From positions 206,271 through 270,270 of the forward strand of contig JARGXX010000084.1 in the NCBI GenBank assembly GCA_030374765.1: a stretch of DNA of 64,000 nt, written 5' to 3'. A program made the position numbers and the translations under genes. The stretch is from Agarophyton chilense. Lineage: Eukaryota; Rhodophyta; Florideophyceae; Gracilariales; Gracilariaceae. The notes beneath the pieces are model-generated. The model saw nothing but the letters and a program-made list of their open reading frames with translations. It did not search any database and was not told the DNA's origin. Below, in pieces: positions 32,338 through 41,949 of this stretch. Within the stretch, counting starts at the first letter, position 1. Each line of letters opens with the position of its first letter.

Positions 32338-33077
32338 AGGTGAAAGTTCACCCTATTGTCTTCTGCGAGCTTCGGTGGCGTCGCTGTAAGGTACGTTTGG
32401 AATAGAATCGCTAAGAAACCCTGTGAAAACACCCCTAAAAGTGCCCTACCTTGGAGCAACGGCGGCAGCATCGCCAAAAATAATATTAATACTGTGTTAC
32501 TTATGAAACCGGGCCTGAGCGTATAATACGCAATTTCAAGCAATAACAATAAGAATATACTATTGGTTCACAACAGCAAGGGTTGGTCAAGTACTGTGAG
32601 TTCCTTTCCACGCAATGCAGTGATCCATCACGATGGCAGTCTTTGCAAAAATACTTCGTTCAGCAGTAAGATCGTCTGCGAGGGAGTGAGACTGCAATAG
32701 AAATATTTAAAAATATTATGCCACCATATAATAAAAATCTTTATTAATAATATTTTAAAGCATTCAAAACCTAATCATAAATAACTTCCTGTTTTTTCCA
32801 ATGCCGTATGTTCTTCAGAATTTCTTTCCACAGTCCAATCTTCTTAATATGGACCTTCTCTAAATAATAAGGACTTGCGATTGTTTTCCGTGAAGAAATG
32901 TGTTCCAGAAGAGGATCCGCAGCACGCTCGCAGGAAGCTGATCAGGCTCGCTGGAAGTGCGTGGAGCATGTTATTACACGTGTAAGTGTATAAGGATAGG
33001 AAAGCTCTGCAGAGTAGGGGAAACGAAATGCTTAAGGAAAGAAGACGACGGAGCAGGTAGCAAAGGAAAAGGGACGG
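32338..33077. other. Non-coding segment of the array unit with AT-rich block
   Basis: This lies 5' of the Rep relic. It has an AT-rich block at 32698-32775 (AAATATTTAAAAATATTATG and TTATTAATAATATTTTAAAG) with short palindromes, repeated in every unit at +6473-bp steps (39171, 45645, 52134, 58607 approximately). Only short open frames are present. Confidence 0.6.
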
Positions 33078-33749
33078 ATGAAGGTGTCGAAGATAGTGGT
33101 TGTCCAGGGAACTGGTACTGTAACGAAGCAGCCTAAACAGTGCTCACCTTTTAATTTTTTTTCCAACGTTCACATAAGCACAAGGTGCCGTTGCACTATA
33201 TCCATGGAAAGGGTGCGCGCATTTGCACAAACACGCCGAGAGCAACGGCGCCCGTTGGCTGCAGCGCCGCAGACGTTTGCCGCCTCCCCAATGACGGGCC
33301 GTGGCAGTCTCGTTCCGCCGCCAGTGCGAGTGCCACGGCACGCCATTGATCCGCCGACGCACACGTGTCGTCGCCCACCAATACCGCGCCGCGGCACTCT
33401 GGTGTCGCCCCAAAGTGGCCCACTATGCTCTCCTGCAGTGACACACGGACAAACAGACACAGACACAGACACAGACCTACAGACACAGGCATGTGCTTTA
33501 CTAGTTGGATTCAACCACGCAGATCAAATGGTGAAAGAAAAGAACGATACGAGTTGTAAAACAAGCTATGAAAAATGCGATCATAGTCTCCCTGAGACCG
33601 CAGCTCTGAAAAGAGATGTGAAACATGTCCACGTGTATATGCGAAAGGGGTACCATACACGATTGAGGGCCACAGCGGTACCGTACCCGTGTCAGGCTAG
33701 CACATGGGCCTCAACATCTGCCTGTTTATCCAAGAAAACATGGATTTAG
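33078..33749 (+). CDS. Hypothetical 223-residue frame, unit A
   Basis: An ATG frame (MKVSKIVVVQGTG) is conserved in all complete units with one substitution among copies. It is Arg/Pro/Thr-rich and includes a microsatellite-encoded Thr-Asp run (GACACA repeats at 33448-33472). No domain is recognised. Three other frames on the minus strand are open across 33144-33514, typical of GC-rich low-stop DNA, so this may be chance. Its end overlaps the start of the 165-codon frame of the next unit. Confidence 0.2.
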   Translation: MKVSKIVVVQGTGTVTKQPKQCSPFNFFSNVHISTRCRCTISMERVRAFAQTRREQRRPLAAAPQTFAASPMTGRGSLVPPPVRVPRHAIDPPTHTCRRPPIPRRGTLVSPQSGPLCSPAVTHGQTDTDTDTDLQTQACALLVGFNHADQMVKEKNDTSCKTSYEKCDHSLPETAALKRDVKHVHVYMRKGYHTRLRATAVPYPCQASTWASTSACLSKKTWI

Positions 33750-34053
33750 TTTTCACTTTTCCCACTTCCTCCTTGTCCCGCAATTTCAGCACCACCAAAA
33801 CCCTGTTTCCTCCGCAACGCAACTCAACCGGTAGCATTCCACGCACGGATTCTCCCACAACCGACATCTTGGTCACCACTATGTTCACACATGCGTTATC
33901 AACGTATCTCTCATATGCGCAGAAAATCCAAGGGCGGCTGTTGGTCGCGCTGCACCTATCTTCGGGCTCTCCAGCGCGCGGGCCCGAGATTGAAACGTAC
34001 CGTGTCCACAACGACCAACAATTTCAACGCTGCTTAATACATATCAACAAAGC

Positions 34054-34058
34054 ACCTG
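34054..34058 (+). repeat. Target-site duplication, left copy (ACCTG)
   Basis: ACCTG precedes the 5' LTR; the matching copy is at 36474-36478. Unit A has a single ACCTG at the homologous empty site (~30055). Confidence 0.95.
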
Positions 34059-34510
34059 TGTTAGGAATTCAGATGATTTTTAGTCAATTATGTTATGCAT
34101 TTATGTTATGATTTAGTTATACTATGCTTTAAGTCTGTTATTTGAGTTTTAGTGCTTTGGCGGTCCAGTCCCATAATCCATGTTGACCCTATTCGTCATT
34201 TCAAGGACCATTGTCATCTCACACGTCACAATGACTTTATAGATGACATTCTTGTCACAATCAACAAAGCTGTCACTGTCAGCATCATCGAGCAAGTGAC
34301 AGCGAGGCATTGGACACGCATGCACGATTGAACCTCGTGGAAGCAACCATGTTTCACACGACACCCAATTAGAATGGTACATTAGAAAACACTCTTTATG
34401 ACCTCTTCTTCGAAGGTTCAGTAGTCTATATAAACCCTGGTGGACCGGCCGACTCTCACCTCGGCCGTCACGAGGATTCACCTTTTCAACTACTGACCAG
34501 TGTTCTAACA
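34059..34510 (+). repeat. 5' LTR, unit B
   Basis: TG...CA ends, TGTTAG/CTAACA inverted. It contains TATATAAA at 34429-34436, about 80 bases before its end, suitable as the element promoter. Confidence 0.95.
34429..34436 (+). promoter_or_regulatory. LTR TATA box
   Basis: TATATAAA followed by ACCCTGG. The 3' LTR has the same box (at about 36393), which would fire into downstream unit DNA. Confidence 0.6.
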
Positions 34511-34526
34511 TTGGTAGCCATCGCAA
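34511..34526 (+). promoter_or_regulatory. Primer-binding-site candidate
   Basis: TTGGTAGCCATCGCAA begins at the first base after the LTR, with TGG at position +2. The first bases TGGTAGC resemble an initiator-Met PBS, but the rest diverges. Confidence 0.5.
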
Positions 34527-34668
34527 GTAAGTATTGCACTCACTTCAAACTGGTGACCATCCAGCCCTGGTGGATTTTGCTATACAAAATACCCCAGGCT
34601 TGGATGAACCACAGGAATCCAGCTCTTTACTGACTGTCGATTTCTGCCGCGTTTCTGCGTGTTTCCAG
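34527..34668 (+). other. Possible intron in the retroelement leader
   Basis: A consensus 5' splice site GTAAGT (34527-34532) and a pyrimidine-rich acceptor GTTTCCAG (34661-34668) bracket 142 nt. Removing it would join the LTR leader to the zinc-finger frame. The exon made this way contains no ATG. Confidence 0.35.
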
Positions 34669-35270
34669 TGAGCTCAATAAACCGATCTCAGGTACCGCCG
34701 TCTTCGCCGTCGTTCTATACCAACACGGATATCTCCTCCGAACCACCGTCATCGCCGCCGCCACCACCGCCACCACAGATCGACCCTGCTGATTGTAACC
34801 ATTTCAGATCCCTGGAACCGCGTACTCCACCGCCGTACGAACAGTCTTCGCAGTCGTCTCCTCTTCGTGAACTGTTGTCAACCTTCGAACCGAGACCAAG
34901 TGCAACTAAGGATAACAAGGCCCAAAGCCGTCGCTTACTCCCAATCGACGACGGTGCCAACTTCCACATCTTTCGTGTAGCATCCGACCGTATCAGGCAG
35001 CAACGTAAGCGCACTCTCCGTCGTCGCCTCAAAACCCCTCGTTGCGACACGTGTGATTTATGTTTCAATAGCCGCGTTCAACTTGGTGAACATCTCTCTG
35101 GCAGCCGACACAGGAACAAAGTACTGAATCAGAAGTCCGCTCCAGGTTATTACAATTGTGGTATTCGATCTTTCAACAACTGGAAGCACTACGAAGATCA
35201 TAAAGGTGGAAGAAAGCATCAAGCCGCAGTTAGGAGAGAAAACCGCTGTGAACAAGCTTATTTCAAGTAA
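34659..35270 (+). CDS. Two-finger C2H2 (U1/matrin-type) protein frame without ATG, unit B
   Basis: The frame is open from 34608 to the TAA at 35268-35270; coordinates start at a GTG, and no in-frame ATG exists anywhere. It has a Ser/Pro-rich N-terminus with a seven-Pro run, a basic stretch (RIRQQRKRTLRRRLKTPR), then finger 1 C-x2-C-x12-H-x5-H at residues 129-151 (CDTC to HRN), which matches the zf-met/U1 pattern for RNA or dsRNA binding. Finger 2 (residues 164-187, NWKHYEDHKGGRKH) keeps its histidines but lacks one cysteine. There is no Gag knuckle or capsid similarity. It lies 148 bases after the 5' LTR. It could be a captured host exon whose start codon was lost, or it may need splicing or non-AUG initiation. 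All five copies are the same. Confidence 0.55.
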   Translation: MFPVSSINRSQVPPSSPSFYTNTDISSEPPSSPPPPPPPQIDPADCNHFRSLEPRTPPPYEQSSQSSPLRELLSTFEPRPSATKDNKAQSRRLLPIDDGANFHIFRVASDRIRQQRKRTLRRRLKTPRCDTCDLCFNSRVQLGEHLSGSRHRNKVLNQKSAPGYYNCGIRSFNNWKHYEDHKGGRKHQAAVRRENRCEQAYFK

Positions 35271-35341
35271 ATACCAACGAAGTTGTTGCCCAAGTACTAC
35301 CCATACTATTTCTTGCAAACTGCTCAGACATACTGAAGCAG

Positions 35342-35349
35342 TATAAAAA
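35342..35349 (+). promoter_or_regulatory. Internal TATA box
   Basis: TATAAAAA lies 128 bases before the ATG at 35477, with a C/A-rich pyrimidine-containing leader between. An internal promoter is unexpected in an LTR element and suggests a captured gene. Confidence 0.5.
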
Positions 35350-35476
35350 GAGTCAAAAACACTGAAACCTTTGAGGCCCAGTCACCACACTCTCACCACA
35401 TCCACACCACACCCTCGCCGAACTTCACCGTACCCTCGTTTCCATTCCGTTCTACCGTCATCAAACCCCTACCGAT

Positions 35477-36022
35477 ATGACCGATAATCACGTTCCAAAT
35501 CCGACTCAAGCTCTTCAGATTGATGCTGCGTCTTCTTTCTACAGCCGAATTTGGCTTGGCGGAAGGCGCATGCTTCTTTGGTTTGAAGATATATCTGATG
35601 AAATTCTAGTGAAGTTCCGTTTAGCTTGGGCTTCTTGTCATATTTGCTAAGCGTTTGTTCAACTTCGTGGCCCGTTCCTAACCGAAGAAAAGGCCGATAT
35701 ACTCCAAAAATTGTTCAAGGTTTACGACAATGGGATTCTGGAGTCCATAGACGAGCAGTTCATTCTCTTCCTATTCACATTTATAGTCTCGCAATATGGA
35801 CATTTAAGTGCCGATCCTGAAGATACGTTTCTCAATGCCGTTGAATCATCTATACTACAAATCGAGGATAATCCTGATGTAGACTTTTCAATGGAATTCG
35901 AACCAAGGTCTGATATGTTGATTTTCCCGAAATCCTCCTGGTATACCAGAACTGAACGCCGTCCCCAATGGAACACTGAACCACTGACGAGTCGGGACGA
36001 CTCTCTTTCATGGGGGAAGTGA
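35477..36022 (+). pseudogene. 182-codon frame with internal TAA, unit B
   Basis: ATG 35477 (MTDNHVPNPTQALQIDAASS) opens a frame that meets TAA at 35648-35650 (codon 58) and then continues in phase for 123 more codons to TGA 36020-36022. That TGA abuts the 3' LTR, and the last codons form the purine tract. The second part is Phe/Ile/Asp/Glu-rich (ILFLFTFIVSQYGHL, SILQIEDNPDVDFSMEFEPR). I recognise no family; a fast-evolving Gag or a captured gene are both possible. The stop is present in all five copies, so it predates the amplification. Confidence 0.45.
36010..36022 (+). promoter_or_regulatory. Polypurine tract
   Basis: ATGGGGGAAGTGA is flush with the 3' LTR start at 36023, as needed for plus-strand priming. 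Confidence 0.75.
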
Positions 36023-36473
36023 TGTTAGGAATTCAGATGATTTTTAGTCAATTATGTTATGCATTTATGTTATGATTTAGTATTACTATGCTTTAAGTAT
36101 GTTATTTGAGTTTCAGTGCTTTGGCGGTCCAGTCCCATAATCCATTTTGACCCTCTAATCGCCATTTCAAGGACCATTGTCATCTCACACGTCACAATGA
36201 CTTTATAGATGACATTCTTGTCACAATCAACAAAGCTGTCACTGTCAGCATCATCGAGCAAGTGACAACGAGGCATTGGACACGCATGCACGATTGAACC
36301 TCGTGGAAGCAACCATGTTTCACACGACACCCAATTAGAATGGTATATTAGAAAACCTTTATGACCTCTTCTTCGAAGGTTCAGTGGTTTATATAAACCC
36401 TGGTCGACTGGTTGACTCTCACCTCGGCCGTCACGAGGATTCACCTTTTCAACTACTGACCAGTGTTCTAACA
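36023..36473 (+). repeat. 3' LTR, unit B
   Basis: Same ends as the 5' LTR. Differences include a 3-base deletion near 36355, a changed stretch near 36153 (CTCTAATCGCC against CTATTCGTC) and several transitions around the TATA box. It is followed by ACCTG. Confidence 0.95.
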
Positions 36474-36499
36474 ACCTGTGCTCATTTGCCGGTATATGA

Positions 36500-36598
36500 A
36501 AACGCCAAACAACAAACGAGCCTCAACTCCGATTACTTGCTTTCCCGACGCCAAACAACAAACGAGCCTCAACTCCGATTACTTGCTTTCCCGACGCC
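36500..36598 (+). repeat. 46-bp tandem duplication, unit B
   Basis: A 46-base segment starting CAAACAACAAACGAGCC is present twice in units B-F and once in unit A (about 30077). It disrupts the 3' half of the 165-codon frame. Confidence 0.9.
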
Positions 36599-36749
36599 AA
36601 AACGTTCCCCCTTCTGCTCATGTACTTGACTCCTATCAGTCCTTTTGAAACGTATATCGTCCGCCGGTTGCGCGGCGAAAACTGTTTCCCGTTGAAAGTG
36701 TAAACAATGGAAGCATACATGAAACCTTTTAGTTCAGTAATAAAAAGCC

Positions 36750-38810
36750 CTAGGCGCATTGGAAGTGAAGCGCCATGTCCTGCACGTTAAGAACGCAATC
36801 CATTGTGAAACGGCTGACGTCATGCGCACTTGCGGCGAAATTCATTCCATCTAGGAGTCCACGGAGATACGGCCACGGCGCGTGCAGCAGAGCCTCCTTC
36901 AAAAACACTTGGTTAGCCACGAACCACTCGAAAAGCTTTGTAGTTGGTGTTCCTCGAGCTGCAGCACCCCTTCCATCACATTCTCGGAAGAACACCGTAT
37001 GATGATGCTTTAAGTGAACGTCTAGTCGCAAGAGAGATGGGTGGCGGTCCACAATGTCGAAGGAATACAACTGCCACACCGCCTCGGAAGCTGACACGTA
37101 TCTAGGATCCTAATAGTTGCTGATCTCTTTGTATCGACCATTTGCTGCTGCAATTTCCATAGTGACTAGATAATATCCTTTGCAAACGTATTTGAAAAGG
37201 TACTTGATTTCTTCGCCTCGAGAGACGCACAACTCGGCATTCATTTGACATGCCATCTTGCGAAGTAGATTCGGGCTGTACAGGACGACCTAAGAATTAT
37301 ACAGCGAGACAACACATCATTGACGGTAAGTACAGACTTTGTCCTGCAATGACTCACCGCCACCTTCGGGAGAACAACGACGATAGGAGATGTAATGCCC
37401 GCTCTCAGTGCGACAAGTCTCGGCGTTGAACACCTTCGGGAAGTATATCTTGCAGACTCCTTCATCCTTTCAGGGCGCAGATTGGTTATCAGAGCCACAG
37501 GGCGTATGAACCATGTTCTTCAAAACTAACTCGCGAAGAGTTGGGTCGGTTGGGGGCGGGATTTCTATGGAAATGACTTTGTCAACGTTCTCCGCAAAAA
37601 GAAGTCTGTGTTGAGAGCTAGAGTTCTAGAAGAAAATGATGTGAGCATGCGGAAAATCTCTCTTCTGGAACTCAACGACCTACAGATGGGCTGCTACGGT
37701 ACCAAAGTATTTCTCCTCAATGGTGAAGGCCATCAAAGCCTTGAGAGTTAGGCGAAACACTCGCGCACATAAATCGGGCCTGTCCTATAGTAACAGTGGG
37801 GTTAATGCTAGAGTTTCAGCGGCCCCTGTTGACCCAGTTGGCCCTCGCTGAGTCCATGGATAGCACTGTATTGTAGGCCCGGATCTCATATCGGAAGTGT
37901 GTCGCCCGAGGTCCAGCGTAAGTCAAGACCTGGCAAAGTAGATGAGGGGGATCCGCAAGAGGAGGAAAGGACCGGGCGCCCTTGTTGCAGATGGTTCCGG
38001 AAAGAGGGTTGGTGCTCGACCTACTGACAACACGCTCATCTCGAAAGGGCAACGCATTGCAGGAGCGACACGGAAAGTCCATGGAACTAAGGTCAAGATA
38101 TGAAGAGGACTCTTCTTCGTGCTCATCGAACAATGTGCGGGGCACTTGTTGAGTGGTTCTAACATAGCTCAGCCGGTGTTGTCGATCACGAGTGCGCTCC
38201 TGGCTTCTAGACTGACGAATTGAAACTCTGTTGGCTTCATTTCTTCCAACTGAGTAGGAGTTTCTTCCAAAGTACATGTCTCGCGAATTAGCTCTCTGTT
38301 GGCCTCATTCGTTGCAGTATGAGTAGGGGTATCTTCCAAAGCCCGAGTCTCGCGCACTGCATCGCTTTTGGCCTCATTTCTTACAAAATGAGTAGGAGTG
38401 TTTCCCAAAGCCCGGGCCCCGCGCATGTTGGCTCGACTAGGTGTGTCCTGTTCTGCTCTAGAACGACACGTAGCATCTCAGTTGGCACTAAGGTAAGTTC
38501 GGCGCTCGGGAGTTGTTTGAGATGCCCTCACATCACGCATAGCAGAGCAAATAGCTGCTTGGCATGCTGATTGGACAGATGGGATCTGCTGTGCTCTTGC
38601 TGCCTAGGATATAGTACGTAAAGCGTCAAGTCTTGTAATTCGTTGTTCCTCCGTTTCTTGCGATCTTCCTTGCCGCGAACGATCCCGGTCTATCGCTTGC
38701 GTTGTCTGGCGGTGGGTCTCGCTTTGCCGTGCACACCGGATTCCCGCGCGTTCTCGATGGTGACTCCTGCGCTCTTGACCCTGTTCTGCCGTCTCATTTG
38801 GTCGTCTCAC
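36750..38810 (-). pseudogene. Helitron Rep relic, unit B
   Basis: Collinear with unit A. It keeps Arg (CGA) where unit A has TGA upstream of the Tyr motif, and has an extra TAG in the segment after the HUH motif (GAGTTCTAG at about 37620). Confidence 0.9.
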
Positions 38811-39550
38811 AGGTGAAAGTTCACCCTATTGTCTTCTGCGAGCTTCGGTGGCGTCGCTGTAAGGTACGTTTGGAATAGAATCGCTAAGAAACCCTGTGAA
38901 AACACCCCTAAAAGTGCCCTACCTTGGAGCAACGGCGGCAGCATCGCCAAAAATAATATTAATACTGTGTTACTTATGAAACCGGGCCTGAGCGTATAAT
39001 ACGCAATTTCAAGCAATAACAATAAGAATATACTATTGGTTCACAACAGCAAGGGTTGGTCAAGTACTGTGAGTTCCTTTCCACGCAATGCAGTGATCCA
39101 TCACGATGGCAGTCTTTGCAAGAATACTTCGTTCAGCAGTAAGATCGTCTGCGAGGGAGTGAGACTGCAATAGAAATATTTAAAAATATTATGCCACCAT
39201 ATAATAAAAATCTTTATTAATAATATTTTAAAGCATTCAAAACCTAATCATAAATAACTTCCTGTTTTTTCCAATGCCGTATGTTCTTCAGAATTTCTTT
39301 CCACGGTCCAATCTTCTTAATATGGACCTTCTCTAAATAATAAGGACTTGCGATTGTTTTCCGTGAAGAAATGTGTTCCAGAAGAGGATCCGCAGCACGC
39401 TCGCAGGAAGCTGATCAGGCTCGCTGGAAGTGCGTGGAGCATGTTATTACACGTGTAAGTGTATAAGGATAGGAAAGCTCTGCAGAGTAGGGGAAACGAA
39501 ATGCTTAAGGAAAGAAGACGACGGAGCAGGTAGCAAAGGAAAAGGGACGG

Positions 39551-40222
39551 ATGAAGGTGTCGAAGATAGTGGTTGTCCAGGGAACTGGTACTGTAACGAA
39601 GCAGCCTAAACAGTGCTCACCTTTTAATTTTTTTTCCAACGTTCACATAAGCACAAGGTGCCGTTGCACTATATCCATGGAAAGGGTGCGCGCATTTGCA
39701 CAAACACGCCGAGAGCAACGGCGCCCGTTGGCTGCAGCCCCGCAGACGTTTGCCGCCTCCCCAATGACGGGCCGTGGCAGTCTCGTTCCGCCGCCAGTGC
39801 GAGTGCCACGGCACGCCATTGATCCGCCGACGCACACGTGTCGTCGCCCACCAATACCGCGCCGCGGCACTCTGGTGTCGCCCCAAAGTGGCCCACTATG
39901 CTCTCCTGCAGTGACACACGGACAAACAGACACAGACACAGACACAGACCTACAGACACAGGCATGTGCTTTACTAGTTGGATTCAACCACGCAGATCAA
40001 ATGGTGAAAGAAAAGAACGATACGAGTTGTAAAACAAGCTATGAAAAATGCGATCATAGTCTCCCTGAGACCGCAGCTCTGAAAAGAGATGTGAAACATG
40101 TCCACGTGTATATGCGAAAGGGGTACCATACACGATTGAGGGCCACAGCGGTACCGTACCCGTGTCAGGCTAGCACATGGGCCTCAACATCTGCCTGTTT
40201 ATCCAAGAAAACATGGATTTAG
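39551..40222 (+). CDS. Hypothetical 223-residue frame, unit B
   Basis: Protein identical to the unit A copy despite one silent-type base change (CAGCGCCG to CAGCCCCG). Confidence 0.2.
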   Translation: MKVSKIVVVQGTGTVTKQPKQCSPFNFFSNVHISTRCRCTISMERVRAFAQTRREQRRPLAAAPQTFAASPMTGRGSLVPPPVRVPRHAIDPPTHTCRRPPIPRRGTLVSPQSGPLCSPAVTHGQTDTDTDTDLQTQACALLVGFNHADQMVKEKNDTSCKTSYEKCDHSLPETAALKRDVKHVHVYMRKGYHTRLRATAVPYPCQASTWASTSACLSKKTWI

Positions 40223-41131
40223 TTTTCACTTTTCCCACTTCCTCCTTGTCCCGCAATTTCAGCACCACCAAAACCCTGTTTCCTCCGCAACGCAACTCAA
40301 CCGGTAGCATTCCACGCACGGATTCTCCCACAACCGACATCTTGGTCACCACTATGTTCACACATGCGTTATCAACGTATCTCTCATATGCGCAGAAAAT
40401 CCAAGGGCGGCTGTTGGTCGCGCTGCACCTATCTTCGGGCTCTCCAGCGCGCGGGCCCGAGATTGAAACGTACCGTGTCCACAACGACCAACAATTTCAA
40501 CGCTGCTTAATACATATCAACAAAGCACCTGTGTTAGGAATTCAGATGATTTTTAGTCAATTATGTTATGCATTTATGTTATGATTTAGTTATACTATGC
40601 TTTAAGTCTGTTATTTGAGTTTTAGTGCTTTGGCGGTCCAGTCCCATAATCCATGTTGACCCTATTCGTCATTTCAAGGACCATTGTCATCTCACACGTC
40701 ACAATGACTTTATAGATGACATTCTTGTCACAATCAACAAAGCTGTCACTGTCAGCATCATCGAGCAAGTGACAGCGAGGCATTGGACACGCATGCACGA
40801 TTGAACCTCGTGGAAGCAACCATGTTTCACACGACACCCAATTAGAATGGTACATTAGAAAACACTCTTTATGACCTCTTCTTCGAAGGTTCAGTAGTCT
40901 ATATAAACCCTGGTGGACCGGCCGACTCTCACCTCGGCCGTCACGAGGATTCACCTTTTCAACTACTGACCAGTGTTCTAACATTGGTAGCCATCGCAAG
41001 TAAGTATTGCACTCACTTCAAACTGGTGACCATCCAGCCCTGGTGGATTTTGCTATACAAAATACCCCAGGCTTGGATGAACCACAGGAATCCAGCTCTT
41101 TACTGACTGTCGATTTCTGCCGCGTTTCTGC

Positions 41132-41743
41132 GTGTTTCCAGTGAGCTCAATAAACCGATCTCAGGTACCGCCGTCTTCGCCGTCGTTCTATACCAACACG
41201 GATATCTCCTCCGAACCACCGTCATCGCCGCCGCCACCACCGCCACCACAGATCGACCCTGCTGATTGTAACCATTTCAGATCCCTGGAACCGCGTACTC
41301 CACCGCCGTACGAACAGTCTTCGCAGTCGTCTCCTCTTCGTGAACTGTTGTCAACCTTCGAACCGAGACCAAGTGCAACTAAGGATAACAAGGCCCAAAG
41401 CCGTCGCTTACTCCCAATCGACGACGGTGCCAACTTCCACATCTTTCGTGTAGCATCCGACCGTATCAGGCAGCAACGTAAGCGCACTCTCCGTCGTCGC
41501 CTCAAAACCCCTCGTTGCGACACGTGTGATTTATGTTTCAATAGCCGCGTTCAACTTGGTGAACATCTCTCTGGCAGCCGACACAGGAACAAAGTACTGA
41601 ATCAGAAGTCCGCTCCAGGTTATTACAATTGTGGTATTCGATCTTTCAACAACTGGAAGCACTACGAAGATCATAAAGGTGGAAGAAAGCATCAAGCCGC
41701 AGTTAGGAGAGAAAACCGCTGTGAACAAGCTTATTTCAAGTAA
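41132..41743 (+). CDS. Zinc-finger frame without ATG, unit C
   Basis: Translation identical to the unit B copy. Confidence 0.5.
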   Translation: MFPVSSINRSQVPPSSPSFYTNTDISSEPPSSPPPPPPPQIDPADCNHFRSLEPRTPPPYEQSSQSSPLRELLSTFEPRPSATKDNKAQSRRLLPIDDGANFHIFRVASDRIRQQRKRTLRRRLKTPRCDTCDLCFNSRVQLGEHLSGSRHRNKVLNQKSAPGYYNCGIRSFNNWKHYEDHKGGRKHQAAVRRENRCEQAYFK

Positions 41744-41949
41744 ATACCAACGAAGTTGTTGCCCAAGTACTACCCATACTATTTCTTGCAAACTGCTCAG
41801 ACATACTGAAGCAGTATAAAAAGAGTCAAAAACACTGAAACCTTTGAGGCCCAGTCACCACACTCTCACCACATCCACACCACACCCTCGCCGAACTTCA
41901 CCGTACCCTCGTTTCCATTCCGTTCTACCGTCATCAAACCCCTACCGAT

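Larger units (their letters stand above)
29700..33708. repeat. Array unit A (4,009 bp, empty site)
   Basis: This unit lacks the LTR retrotransposon; the intact target reads AAGCACCTGTGCTCATT at about 30050. Bases 29700-31208 differ from unit B at roughly 1-3.6%, but 31209-33708 differ at only about three sites, so it is a mosaic. Confidence 0.95.
34059..36473 (+). mobile_element. Non-autonomous LTR retrotransposon, unit B copy
   Basis: The 2,415-bp element has LTRs of 452 and 451 bp (TGTTAGGAATTC...GTTCTAACA) and a 1,512-bp interior with no gag-pol homology. It has a PBS-like TTGGTAGCCATCGC right after the 5' LTR, a purine tract (GGGGGAAGTGA) right before the 3' LTR, and ACCTG duplications. 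Unit A supplies the unoccupied target. Size and lack of pol place it with TRIM/LARD-like elements that depend on enzymes from another element. The interior instead encodes a zinc-finger frame and a second frame with its own TATA box, so it may carry captured host sequence. The LTRs differ from each other at about twenty positions (~95% identity). Confidence 0.95.
33709..40181. repeat. Array unit B (6,473 bp)
   Basis: First unit with the LTR retrotransposon. It carries the ancestral base at all four diagnostic sites (34591 A, 38303 C, 39019 A, 40128 A). Confidence 0.95.

Noticed and set aside
33170-33514. Minus-strand frames of 89, 98 and 114 codons in every unit
   Set aside because: They overlap each other and the plus-strand frame in GC-rich DNA; no domain supports any of them.
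34059-36473. Reading the 2.4-kb insert as a DNA transposon or MITE
   Set aside because: Its long direct terminal repeats, 5-bp duplication, PBS and purine tract fit LTR retrotransposition; there are no long terminal inverted repeats.
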